Shown here piece after piece: positions 8,142-16,134 of a stretch of DNA of 64,000 nt. A program made the position numbers and the translations under genes. Source of the DNA: an uncultured Cryomorphaceae bacterium (GTDB taxonomy: Bacteria > Bacteroidota > Bacteroidia > Flavobacteriales > Schleiferiaceae). Within the stretch, counting starts at the first letter, position 1. Each line of letters opens with the position of its first letter. The notes below the pieces were generated by a model. The model was given only the letters and a program-made list of their open reading frames with translations, ran no database searches and was not told where the DNA came from. Where the stretch lies: NCBI GenBank assembly GCA_937120475.1, contig CAKZJV010000007.1, positions 1,814,068 to 1,878,067 of the forward strand, in the 5' to 3' direction.

Positions 8142-11012
8142 TTACTTTAAGTCGTAAGAAAAACTCACGGATACGGTAGTTCCCGGGTTAAAAGATTGGA
8201 ATATCTGTTCAGAAGCCCGGTAAGATACCGCGATCATTTCACGGTAATCCCCTAAAAGGTTGTCCACACCAAAGCCCAGTTGGAATTTATCGTCTTCACC
8301 AAATTTCTTGTTCACATTGAGCTTAAGGCTATGAAAAGGTACGGTGTATATATTAGGGTTGAAGTTGATACCTACAATAGCCAGCTTGGGGCCCTGTACA
8401 TTGTAGAAAACCCCACCGTCCCATCCGTTCTCGATATCGGTATAGGAGATCCCGGCATTAACAATATAAGGGGCCTGGCCTTGCATATCGCGATAATCGC
8501 CTAAACTTTCACCCGCACGAAGTCCGTTGAGTTTAGCGTCATATTCCCCACCGGGGCTGCGATCATAACGCACCCGAGAATCAATCACGGAAATATTGGT
8601 GTTTAGTTGGAGATTGGAGAAGGCCTCACTAATGAAATCAAGGTTGATGCGAGCCTCTAACTCGGCCCCAATTACTTGTCCATCACCTACGTTTCGCGGT
8701 TGTATAGAACCCGGATCAGAGGCAAAGCTTACCAATTCGATGGGGTTGGAAAAGTATTTATAAAAACCACTCAAAGACACCGTTTGACCACGCTCCATAA
8801 AGACCTCATAACGCAAATCAAAATTCTGAATATCCGTTTCCTTAAGTGGATCCACTCCCAGGCCACCATCCAGGTTACCGATAAAGGTGGAGTTGGTGAG
8901 AGGATCATCAATCTGGGCAGCCGACTTTTCCTTAAAGGAAGGGCGGGCCGTGGTTAAAAAGTAGGAAGCACGGATATTGGTCTTTTCATTCATCTCAAAA
9001 ATCACACTGGCTGTGGGAAAAAAGTCAAGCAGGTCCAATACCTTTTCATTATCTAAAACTTCCCTTTGTTGGTTCGTTCCGGTATAGTACTGATCGTATT
9101 TCTCCATACGAACGCCAAGGATCGATTTCCAGCGGGGTGCAAAGCGGAACTCCTCCGAAAGGTAACCTGCAAGGTTGGTAATAACTCCCTCGTAAGTATT
9201 GTTGGGCTGGTAATTACCAAAGTAAAACATACCTGCTCTTTCAACCGGATCATATACAAAACCTTCGGTGAGCAACTCATCGGCATCACCCGTAAAAGGC
9301 AGTGTTCCCCTTTGAATGGATTCCATGTTATAATTAAAAATGTTGTAATCCCGGGTTTTATAGGTGTAGGCTCCCCCGAATTTGAATTTTGCACCTTCGC
9401 CCAACAAGCGGTGCTCCCAGGTAAAGTCCAGGCGGCTGGCCAGGTTAATTTCACTCAGGTTCCGCCAGATTCTTTGTGGTACACCAGCCTCACTGGGTTC
9501 GATGCGATAACTATTCTCTGAAGGTTCGTAACGGTAAGGGGTAATCCGTACGTCCTTGTCCTCAATACGAGAGTACGTAGGGGATACTTTCCACTCAATG
9601 TTAAAATCTCCACCATTCAAAATGTGCTCACCGGAAATCAAAGCGTTGGAGATGGAGCGCTCGCTATACTCCAGGTTATCCCTGAATATAAGTGCCGAAT
9701 TTTGGATATACTGACCGTTAAAGAAGTAACCCGATTTCTCTTCGGCATTTTGCAGATGCATCAGGTTAATCTTATACTTGGCATTTTCCGTTTTCATAGC
9801 ACCACCCAGCATACCGCTTACCAGTACGTTGCGTACACCTAAATCCCCCACAATCTCCTCATTTAACTGAAGCTCATACTGATCGGGGTTCTGACGGTTC
9901 TTCAACCAGTAGTTTTGCTGGTAATCCCGGTAAAAGTCGGTGGAGTTTTTGTAGGATATGGCCGCACTATAGCCATAAGTATTTACCTCCCCGGTAAATT
10001 GGTCACCTCCGGAGGCTCCCAATCCGAAGTTCATAAAACTGGTGGCCTGTTGAGCAGCCAGGTTTTTGTTGAATTTTAAAGTTTGTTCCCGGGCATTGCT
10101 GTTGGATGAAGCCGGGTTAATAATAGTTTGGGGGTTGGATGGGCTCATCCCCAATGGCTCGTCACGATAGGAGCCGTCAAAACCCAGCGCATCGGTAGGG
10201 CTACCTTCCTGGGTCAAAAACTCATCGTTGAAGTGCATACCTGGCGTATAGCCGAGGCTGGCCGAAACACCTAAGGTAGGCTCTTCGGGAAATTCCTTGG
10301 TTTCAATATTTACCAGTCCTCCTACAAAATCAGCCGGAAGATCGGCCGTAAAGGATTTAACTACGGTAATATTGCTGATAATGTTGGTTGGAAAAATATC
10401 CATTTGCAGGGAGTTCCGGTCTGGGTCCAAACCGGGAATATCAAGCCCGTTAAGGGTGGTTTTGGTATAACGATCACCCAAGCCCCTAACGTAAACATAC
10501 TTCCCTCCTTGTATGGAAACTCCGGGTACACGGGTAACAGCGGCTGCAGCATCACCATCACCAATTTTACGGAAGGTTTGTGCAGAAATACCGTCCAGTA
10601 CGTTTACGGATTTCTTTTTAACCGTAAGCAGTGCAGCCTCAGTATTACGGGTTTGCTCAACGGTAATGGTTACCTCACCTAACTGGCTGGTAGATGGTTC
10701 GAGTTTAACCGGGTCTATAGCGGTTACTTCCCCTGCCTTAACCGTAACGTCAGTAATAGTAACACTTTGATAACCAATGAAAGATATCACTAATTGGTAA
10801 GTGCCCGGATCGGCTTTCAGCTCGTATTTACCATCAAAGTCGGTGGTGGTACCTATGGTGGTGCCCTTAAGCACTGCGTTACCACTAAACAAGGGTTCTC
10901 CTACCTCATCGATCACCGTACCTCTTACCGTACCTTTTTGAGCTTTTGCAAAACCAGCCAACATTAGTGAAACGGCCAAAAAGATAATTTTCGTTACTCT
11001 CATCAAATTCAT
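8142..11012 (-). CDS. TonB-dependent outer-membrane receptor (Pho-linked cluster)
   Basis: An outer-membrane active transporter of about 955 residues. Met codons at 11012 and 11003 both precede the signal peptide (MRVTKIIFLAVSLMLAGFAKAQ), and a further in-frame ATG at 11036 falls inside the preceding hairpin. Residues ~30-115 form a carboxypeptidase-regulatory-like beta domain (GTVRGTVIDEVGEPL, DFDGKYELKADPGTY). A TonB plug follows (VRGLGDRYTKTTLNGLDIPG), then a 22-strand-type barrel ending in the aromatic-rich VSVSFSYDLK. No SusD homologue is adjacent. The partner is the beta-helix-like surface lipoprotein encoded immediately upstream. Substrate is unknown; the locus suggests phosphate or an organophosphate. 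A strong terminator-like hairpin sits only about 10 bases before the start. Confidence 0.93.
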   Translation of the reverse strand: MNLMRVTKIIFLAVSLMLAGFAKAQKGTVRGTVIDEVGEPLFSGNAVLKGTTIGTTTDFDGKYELKADPGTYQLVISFIGYQSVTITDVTVKAGEVTAIDPVKLEPSTSQLGEVTITVEQTRNTEAALLTVKKKSVNVLDGISAQTFRKIGDGDAAAAVTRVPGVSIQGGKYVYVRGLGDRYTKTTLNGLDIPGLDPDRNSLQMDIFPTNIISNITVVKSFTADLPADFVGGLVNIETKEFPEEPTLGVSASLGYTPGMHFNDEFLTQEGSPTDALGFDGSYRDEPLGMSPSNPQTIINPASSNSNAREQTLKFNKNLAAQQATSFMNFGLGASGGDQFTGEVNTYGYSAAISYKNSTDFYRDYQQNYWLKNRQNPDQYELQLNEEIVGDLGVRNVLVSGMLGGAMKTENAKYKINLMHLQNAEEKSGYFFNGQYIQNSALIFRDNLEYSERSISNALISGEHILNGGDFNIEWKVSPTYSRIEDKDVRITPYRYEPSENSYRIEPSEAGVPQRIWRNLSEINLASRLDFTWEHRLLGEGAKFKFGGAYTYKTRDYNIFNYNMESIQRGTLPFTGDADELLTEGFVYDPVERAGMFYFGNYQPNNTYEGVITNLAGYLSEEFRFAPRWKSILGVRMEKYDQYYTGTNQQREVLDNEKVLDLLDFFPTASVIFEMNEKTNIRASYFLTTARPSFKEKSAAQIDDPLTNSTFIGNLDGGLGVDPLKETDIQNFDLRYEVFMERGQTVSLSGFYKYFSNPIELVSFASDPGSIQPRNVGDGQVIGAELEARINLDFISEAFSNLQLNTNISVIDSRVRYDRSPGGEYDAKLNGLRAGESLGDYRDMQGQAPYIVNAGISYTDIENGWDGGVFYNVQGPKLAIVGINFNPNIYTVPFHSLKLNVNKKFGEDDKFQLGFGVDNLLGDYREMIAVSYRASEQIFQSFNPGTTVSVSFSYDLK

Positions 11013-11021
11013 TGGTTTAGT

Positions 11022-11057
11022 AAAAAAGCTCGTCAACCGGTGAGATTGACGAGCTTT
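11022..11057 (-). terminator. Terminator/attenuator hairpin directly before the TonB receptor start
   Basis: Perfect 12-base arms (11025-11036 and 11046-11057) enclose a 9-base loop. On the minus strand they are followed by six T's ending at 11022. It lies after the stop of the surface lipoprotein (11100) and ends just 10-19 bases before the receptor start codon, so the receptor is probably expressed by readthrough. Confidence 0.85.
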
Positions 11058-11099
11058 CTATGTTGAGTTTTATAACAAATTATTAGCTAAAGAGCTTTC

Positions 11100-12362
11100 T
11101 TAGAAAGCACCTTGAGCCTTTGCAGAAGTCCAGCTAAATGCAGTAACATCGGCACCGGCAGCACCTGGAGCAGTTACGTTAGAAGCAAAACCTAAACCTA
11201 AAAGAGCGAATACATCTACTCCGGCAAGCTTGTCAGAGAAGATATCGGAAACATCTACGTTACCGCTGGTAAGGTGGCTGGTGTTGAATTCCCAGTTGAT
11301 GAATTCCAGATCGCCATTAGCGTAGTTGTTAGATACACGAGGATCATCATTATCATCGCCAGCATCCAGTTCAACATCGCTGTTTTGAGAGAAGTTAGTC
11401 CAGTAAATGTTAGTGAAAGTACCTCTGGCTCCGTCACGGAAGTCAGCGTACTCACCACCACCTTCACCACCGTCATTCCAACCGATCATGGTACCGTTTT
11501 GCATGGTAAAACCACTTTCAAAGCTACCTTCAGCGCCATCGATTTCAAGACCGTGATCGCTGTCAGCGCTACCGATAAACATGAAGTTATCAATAGTTCC
11601 GCTGTACGCCTGGTCAACGTCAAAAGCATCGTCACCCTGACCCCAAACTAAAGCGTTGGTTACGTTTACCGTTCCACCGAACCACTCGATACCGTCATCC
11701 AGGTTAGAAACTACCTCAACGTTAGTGATAGTAGTAGCATTACCTACACCACCTAAAGTGATACCGTTGATTTCGTTACCTTCACCAATAAGGGTACCTC
11801 CGAAACGTACGGATACGTAGTTGATCACACCAGAGTTGTCATCGTCAATGGAACCACCGTAAAGACCACGAGTATCATCAGCAGGAATACCTTCAATTTG
11901 AACTTCGCTGTTATCAGCAGAGATGGTTGCTCTACCCAATACAATTAAACCTCCCCAAAGACCATTGAAAGTCTCATCAAGGTTCGGGCTTTCAGTTTCG
12001 CCTACAGCAATCTCATCCAATACAGAAGTAAAGATGATAGGCTGGCTAGCCGTACCATTTGCCATAATTTTACCACCACGGGCGATAATAAGTGCAGAAG
12101 CGTTAGCTTCACGACCACCTTCAGCTTTAATGATGGTTCCTGGCTCGATAGTTAAGGTAGCACCGCTTTCCACAACAACACGGCCAGAAAGCTGGTAAAT
12201 TTTATCAGCAGTCCAGGTTTCGTCAGAGGTAATACCTCCGGACTTCACAACATTACCGGAATTATTGTTGTTTCCGTTGTTGTTTCCGTCATCGTCACTA
12301 CATGAGGTCAATGCAAATACAGCCATCGCACTGTAAAGCATCATTGATTTGATTTTTTTCAT
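11100..12362 (-). CDS. Surface lipoprotein with beta-helix-like repeats, partner of the TonB receptor
   Basis: A 420-residue lipoprotein starting at 12362 (MKKIKSMMLYSAM), with lipobox LTSC and Cys about residue 21. The Cys is followed by SDDDGNNNGNN, an acidic patch of the kind that directs Bacteroidota lipoproteins to the cell surface. The body is rich in short repeated strands (ITNVEVVSNLDDGIEWFGG, VNYVSVRFGG, DHGLEIDGAEG) like a right-handed parallel beta-helix. Homologues are widespread next to TonB receptors and are often mislabelled as multidrug transporters; there is no transmembrane segment to support that. It probably binds the receptor's ligand outside the cell. It is transcribed divergently from the phoB-like gene, with a candidate Pho box about 45 bases upstream. 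Confidence 0.82.
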   Translation of the reverse strand: MKKIKSMMLYSAMAVFALTSCSDDDGNNNGNNNNSGNVVKSGGITSDETWTADKIYQLSGRVVVESGATLTIEPGTIIKAEGGREANASALIIARGGKIMANGTASQPIIFTSVLDEIAVGETESPNLDETFNGLWGGLIVLGRATISADNSEVQIEGIPADDTRGLYGGSIDDDNSGVINYVSVRFGGTLIGEGNEINGITLGGVGNATTITNVEVVSNLDDGIEWFGGTVNVTNALVWGQGDDAFDVDQAYSGTIDNFMFIGSADSDHGLEIDGAEGSFESGFTMQNGTMIGWNDGGEGGGEYADFRDGARGTFTNIYWTNFSQNSDVELDAGDDNDDPRVSNNYANGDLEFINWEFNTSHLTSGNVDVSDIFSDKLAGVDVFALLGLGFASNVTAPGAAGADVTAFSWTSAKAQGAF

Positions 12363-12408
12363 CGGAATATCTGTTTTTAAGATTTGCGGCAAAGGAACGC
12401 TGGTTATG

Positions 12409-12425
12409 TTAAGTCGGTATTAACT
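12409..12425 (-). promoter_or_regulatory. Candidate Pho-type operator upstream of the surface lipoprotein
   Basis: The minus strand reads TTAATA-CCGAC-TTAACA, with an 11-base period. The only nearby -7-like element is TTCCTTTG at 12390-12397, a one-mismatch match. Its distance from the operator is shorter than at the other sites, so the promoter assignment here is weak. Confidence 0.45.
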
Positions 12426-12502
12426 CAATTTGAATTTTACTTCACCCCTTATCCGCAGTGCTATTGGAGCGTAAAACAGAGTTTACAGAGTAATTGCATA
12501 AA

Positions 12503-12550
12503 TTAACACTGGATTAACAGTGGTAATACTGTATTAAAGATTTGTTAAGA
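12503..12550 (+). promoter_or_regulatory. Candidate multi-site Pho operator in the divergent phoB/lipoprotein region
   Basis: Two TTAA direct-repeat pairs are seen: TTAACA-N5-TTAACA (12503-12519) and TTAAAG-N5-TTAAGA (12534-12550), each with an exact 11-base period. A degenerate GTAATA half-site lies between them. The first pair has the same form as the TTAACA direct repeat described for Bacillus PhoP. The position, upstream of a phoB-like gene, suggests autoregulation. Confidence 0.55.
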
Positions 12551-12575
12551 CCTAAAGGCAGGGGCCTAATATAAT

Positions 12576-12583
12576 TACTTTTG
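12576..12583 (+). promoter_or_regulatory. -7 promoter box of the phoB-like gene
   Basis: TACTTTTG matches TAnnTTTG exactly. It lies 25 bases downstream of the nearest candidate operator pair and 23 bases upstream of the ATG at 12607. Confidence 0.55.
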
Positions 12584-12606
12584 ACCCGGAGATTTCTGAT
12601 AGACCT

Positions 12607-13290
12607 ATGAAAAACAGTGATTATAAAATACTGCTGGTTGACGATGAACCGGACATTATAGAGTTTGTAAGCTACAACCTCAAAAAGGAAGGTTTTGACG
12701 TTTTAACGGCAAATAACGGGGAAGATGGCCTGCAAATGGCTAAAAAAAGTCACCCTCATTTAATCCTCCTGGATGTAATGATGCCCGGCATGGACGGTAT
12801 TGAAACCTGTGACCAGATACGCAACACCCCGCACCTGGAAGATACCTTGATCGCCTTTTTAACGGCCCGTGGTGAGGATTATAGCCAGGTAGCCGGTTTT
12901 GATGCCGGAGCAGATGATTACATTACCAAACCCATTAAACCCAAAGTACTGATCAGCCGGATTAAGGCTTTACTAAGGCGCTACGGGCAAACTGAAAAGA
13001 AATCCAACATCCAGGAATTCGGGCGCATTGCGATAGACCTAGACAAATACCAGGTAAAGTATAAGGACAAAAAGCTGGACCTGCCCCGCAAGGAGTTTGA
13101 ACTGCTAACCCTGCTCACCTCCCGTCCCGGTAAGGTGTTTCACCGTGACGAAATACTGGACAAAATATGGGGTAACGAGGTAGTGGTAGGTGGACGCACC
13201 ATCGATGTTCACATCCGTAAGCTGCGCGAAAAGATTGGAGAAAAGTATATCAAGACGGTAAAAGGCGTTGGCTATAAGTTTGAGGTGTAG
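12607..13290 (+). CDS. phoB: PhoB/OmpR-family response regulator
   Basis: A 227-residue two-component regulator. The receiver domain (about 1-122) has the acidic pair Asp12-Asp13, the phospho-acceptor Asp56 in LILLDVMMPGMDG, the switch Thr86, and Lys108 in DDYITKPI. The C-terminal winged-helix DNA-binding domain (about 130-227) has the recognition-helix region VVGGRTIDVHIRKLREKIG and the closing KTVKGVGYKFEV. It lies 27 bases upstream of the histidine kinase gene, so the two form an operon. Orthologous pairs in Bacteroidota are usually called PhoB or PhoP, and the neighbouring Na/Pi-PhoU gene supports a phosphate role, but the stimulus is inferred. The divergent upstream region carries the TTAA direct repeats that this protein is the best candidate to bind. 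Confidence 0.88.
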   Translation: MKNSDYKILLVDDEPDIIEFVSYNLKKEGFDVLTANNGEDGLQMAKKSHPHLILLDVMMPGMDGIETCDQIRNTPHLEDTLIAFLTARGEDYSQVAGFDAGADDYITKPIKPKVLISRIKALLRRYGQTEKKSNIQEFGRIAIDLDKYQVKYKDKKLDLPRKEFELLTLLTSRPGKVFHRDEILDKIWGNEVVVGGRTIDVHIRKLREKIGEKYIKTVKGVGYKFEV

Positions 13291-13317
13291 TTCGCGTATT
13301 TCCTTATATTTCTGGCT

Positions 13318-14364
13318 ATGAGAATGGATAAACCAGGGTTTTTGGCTCTAGCGGTATCCCTGATCCTTGGCCTCATCATTTTTGCTTCGGGGGTTACCCT
13401 AACTTTCCTAACCCAGAATGAATGGCCATGGCAGGAGCTATTCCTATTTACCATCTGGTCGGCTTTTATAGCTTACTTTCTGGTGCGTTTTGCCGCCTAT
13501 CAATTTATTTACAGCAAAGTAAAGATCATCTATAAAAACATTCATGACCTTAAAGTAGGTAATGATACCGATGAGGACGAAGTGGTGCGCAGTACCGACC
13601 TGGATATGGTTACCCGTGAAGTTTCGGAATGGGCGGCCCAGCGCAGAAATGAGATCCAGGAATTAAAGGCCCGGGAGCAATTCCGCAGGGAGTTTATCGG
13701 TAATATTTCACACGAACTAAAAACGCCTGTTTTTAATATTCAGGGCTATTTATTAACGCTTCTGGACGGGGCTCTGGACGATCCTGACATTAACCGCAAA
13801 TACCTGAAGAGGGCCAGCAAGTCAGTAGATCGCATGATTAACATTATTGACGACCTGGAAACCATCAGTAACCTGGAAGCCAACCGCGTACACCTGGACT
13901 ACAGCAATTTTGACATTGTAAGCCTGGTGCAGGAAACCTTTGAGCTTTTAGAAGAAAATGCCAAAGACCGGCAAGTTACCCTGAAGCTTAAGAAAGACTA
14001 TGACAAGCCCTTAAAAGTGAGGGGCGATCGACAAAAGATCGAGCAGGTATTGATCAACCTCATTATTAACGCGATAAAATACGGGCGCAATAAAGGCAAA
14101 GTGGAAGTTCGCTTTTACGATATGCACAATAACATCCTCATCGAGATCTCTGACGATGGTATCGGAATTCCCCAGGAGGACATCCCCAGGATATTCGAAC
14201 GCTTTTACCGGGTGGATAAAAGTCGCTCCCGGGAGGCCGGTGGTACCGGCCTGGGCCTTTCCATAGTAAAACATATTATAGAGGCTCACAAACAGGCCAT
14301 AAATGTGCGCAGTAGTGAAAATGCCGGATCAACCTTTTCATTTACCCTTAAAAAGGTTAAATAA
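13318..14364 (+). CDS. phoR: Sensor histidine kinase, PhoR-like, without a periplasmic sensor domain
   Basis: A 348-residue kinase. Two transmembrane helices (about 8-30 and 41-62) are joined by only about ten residues, so there is no extracytoplasmic sensor. I also see no PAS domain before the dimerisation helix. The H-box is FIGNISHELKTPVF with phospho-acceptor His132. The N-box is QVLINLIINAIKYG, the G1 box ISDDGIGIPQEDIPRIFERFYR, and the G2 box GGTGLGLSIVKHI. A kinase of this shape probably takes its signal from a membrane or cytoplasmic partner, as PhoR does from PhoU. The PhoU-like tail of the Na/Pi symporter is a candidate partner. The 3' end overlaps the convergent glycosyltransferase gene by 27 bases. 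Confidence 0.87.
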   Translation: MRMDKPGFLALAVSLILGLIIFASGVTLTFLTQNEWPWQELFLFTIWSAFIAYFLVRFAAYQFIYSKVKIIYKNIHDLKVGNDTDEDEVVRSTDLDMVTREVSEWAAQRRNEIQELKAREQFRREFIGNISHELKTPVFNIQGYLLTLLDGALDDPDINRKYLKRASKSVDRMINIIDDLETISNLEANRVHLDYSNFDIVSLVQETFELLEENAKDRQVTLKLKKDYDKPLKVRGDRQKIEQVLINLIINAIKYGRNKGKVEVRFYDMHNNILIEISDDGIGIPQEDIPRIFERFYRVDKSRSREAGGTGLGLSIVKHIIEAHKQAINVRSSENAGSTFSFTLKKVK

Positions 14365-15396
14365 TTCGGGCCAGGAGGAGATTCTTTCATGCGGTTCCGC
14401 TAAACCGGGAAAGGTTAAAGCCTCGGAAATATCGTATCGCAAGTTCATATCTTTTTGCCGCACGGAATAGAAGATACCCTTTCCCCGAAGATAAGTGGCC
14501 AGGTAACCCTGTTCCACCTGACCGGGGGTGGGCACCAGTAAAGCTTTATTTCCCATAAAGTAGTAATCCATAATGGATGAGTAGCCTGAACGGCTGATCA
14601 CCAAACCCGAAGTGTGTATCAGTTCGGCAATTTCCGCTCCCGTAAGCAAGGAAGCATGCGGTATCTGCGTTTCCAAGGGTGCCGCCTTAGTGCTACCCCG
14701 CACCAAAAAAAAACGCCCCTCCATTTTTTCCAGTTGGCGGATTATCCTCTTTTCCAACAGAGAGCGTTGCGGCTCCGGGCCACTCATCAGAACTACCGCA
14801 TCATATTGCTTTTCATGGCTGACCGTTTTACCAAGCTGGCTCAAGGGGCCTATATAACGGACCGGAAAATCGGTTGGCCCAATGTGCGAAAGCTCTCCTC
14901 CCAAACTATTCTTTTCATCTTCCAGGTCGGGAACCCAACACTCATGGTACTTTTTAATGAAGTAACGATGTACCCAACTGGCTACGGGGCCTACCAAAGG
15001 CATCCTGATCTTTAACTGGTGCGTGATGTAAACCGCGGGCACTTCCTTACTAAAAAAGCCCAGTCGGTTGTCGGATATAATACCCTTCGGGCGGTATTGC
15101 TCCACCAGTTCCCCGGCCTGGGCCTTTTCCGCCTTAACCGTTCGGGCGATCTTGGGCAATTGCTGCAACATGGCCCCCGTAAAGTTATACCTGCTGTAAT
15201 GAATGTTATACGATGGCAGTTCGGCACTAGGCAGATCGGGAAAGGTGGTTTTCAAATATTGTAAGGCTTCACCATCTGAGGCCAGTACCGGGGTAAAGCC
15301 CTGCTCCCTGAGGGCACCAATAATAGGGATGGATCGGGTTGCATGACCCAGGCCCCAATTCAGAACCCCGAATAAGATAAATGACTCTTTACCCAT
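14338..15396 (-). CDS. MurG-like (GT28/GT1-fold) glycosyltransferase
   Basis: A 352-residue predicted GT-B glycosyltransferase. The N-terminal half has the glycine-rich nucleotide-sugar-enzyme motif GVLNWGLGHATRSIPI. The C-terminal half resembles the GT28 domain: VVLMSGPEPQR, then LLTGAEIAELIHTSGLVISRSGYSSIMDYYFMGNKALLVPTPGQVEQGYLA, read here as two adjoining stretches. This corresponds to the UDP-GlcNAc-binding region of MurG-like enzymes. The acceptor is unknown. No signal peptide is seen, so the protein is probably cytosolic or membrane-associated. It stands alone between phoR and trmB. Confidence 0.8.
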   Translation of the reverse strand: MGKESFILFGVLNWGLGHATRSIPIIGALREQGFTPVLASDGEALQYLKTTFPDLPSAELPSYNIHYSRYNFTGAMLQQLPKIARTVKAEKAQAGELVEQYRPKGIISDNRLGFFSKEVPAVYITHQLKIRMPLVGPVASWVHRYFIKKYHECWVPDLEDEKNSLGGELSHIGPTDFPVRYIGPLSQLGKTVSHEKQYDAVVLMSGPEPQRSLLEKRIIRQLEKMEGRFFLVRGSTKAAPLETQIPHASLLTGAEIAELIHTSGLVISRSGYSSIMDYYFMGNKALLVPTPGQVEQGYLATYLRGKGIFYSVRQKDMNLRYDISEALTFPGLAEPHERISSWPELFNLFKGK

Positions 15397-15415
15397 ACGG
15401 CAGCAATATCCGAAA

Positions 15416-15446
15416 ATTGACGATTGTACGGGTTACTCTATTTTTG
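15416..15446 (+). promoter_or_regulatory. Promoter of trmB (-33 ATTG, 19-base spacer, -7 TATTTTTG)
   Basis: The -7 box TATTTTTG (15439-15446) is an exact consensus match. A -33-like ATTG (15416-15419) lies exactly 19 bases upstream, the canonical Bacteroidota spacing. The start codon is only 5 bases downstream of the -7 box, which implies a leaderless or nearly leaderless transcript. Confidence 0.6.
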
Positions 15447-15450
15447 CGCT

Positions 15451-16134
15451 ATGGCCAGAAGGAAATTAGCTCGTTTTGAAGAGAACAAAGAGTTCGAACA
15501 TGTAATTGAACCCAGCCGCGAAGCGGTGTTGAACGACTTTAAATGGAAAGGAAAATGGAAAAAGGAGTTTTTTGGAAATGACTACCCCATTGTTTTAGAA
15601 CTGGGGTGCGGCAAAGGTGAATATACCGTAGCCATGGCCAAAAACTTTCCTGAACAAAATTTTATCGGTATTGACATTAAGGGTGCCCGCATTTGGCACG
15701 GTGCGCAAAACGTGAAGGAGGAAAACCTGCCCAACGCGGCCTTTTTACGTACGCAGATTGAATTGATCGACCATTGTTTTGCCCCCGGTGAAGTGAGTGA
15801 AATATGGATCACCTTCCCCGATCCGCAGATCAAGCATAAACGTTCCAAACACCGCCTTACCCACCCGGATATGTTAAAAAAATATCAACAGATATTGCAG
15901 GAGGACGGTTTGGTACACCTTAAAACCGATAGTGAGTTCCTGCATGGCTACACCATTGGACTGTTGGAAACGTTGGGGCATCCCATCGAGGAAGCTTGGT
16001 TCGATATAGACTTGCAGGTAGTAAACCGTAAAAACCTCTTACACCAGGTTACCACCCATTACGAAGAGCTTTTCAGGGAAAAGGGAAAAACCATTACTTA
16101 CCTGCGCTTTAGATTCCAAAAGGATGGAAAGTAA
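15451..16134 (+). CDS. trmB: tRNA (guanine-N7-)-methyltransferase
   Basis: A 227-residue SAM-dependent enzyme that methylates G46 in the tRNA variable loop. The SAM-binding motif is LELGCGKGEYTVAMAK, followed by FIGIDIKGARIW. The family signature EIWITFPDPQIKHKRSKHRLTHP contains the catalytic-region Asp and the basic tRNA-binding patch. I chose the ATG at 15451 (MARRKLARF) over the upstream in-frame ATG at 15424, because that one lies inside the promoter. It leads a three-gene overlapping operon with the alkyltransferase-like gene and rsmI. Confidence 0.95.
   Translation: MARRKLARFEENKEFEHVIEPSREAVLNDFKWKGKWKKEFFGNDYPIVLELGCGKGEYTVAMAKNFPEQNFIGIDIKGARIWHGAQNVKEENLPNAAFLRTQIELIDHCFAPGEVSEIWITFPDPQIKHKRSKHRLTHPDMLKKYQQILQEDGLVHLKTDSEFLHGYTIGLLETLGHPIEEAWFDIDLQVVNRKNLLHQVTTHYEELFREKGKTITYLRFRFQKDGK

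Noticed and set aside
8142-11012. SusC/SusD-type polysaccharide-utilisation locus
   Set aside because: Neither TonB receptor has a SusD-like neighbour, and no glycoside hydrolase, lyase or sulfatase is present in the window.
11100-12362. Annotation of the beta-helix lipoprotein as a multidrug transporter
   Set aside because: That label is common for homologues, but the protein has a lipobox, no membrane helices beyond the signal and a repetitive beta pattern. It cannot be an integral transporter.
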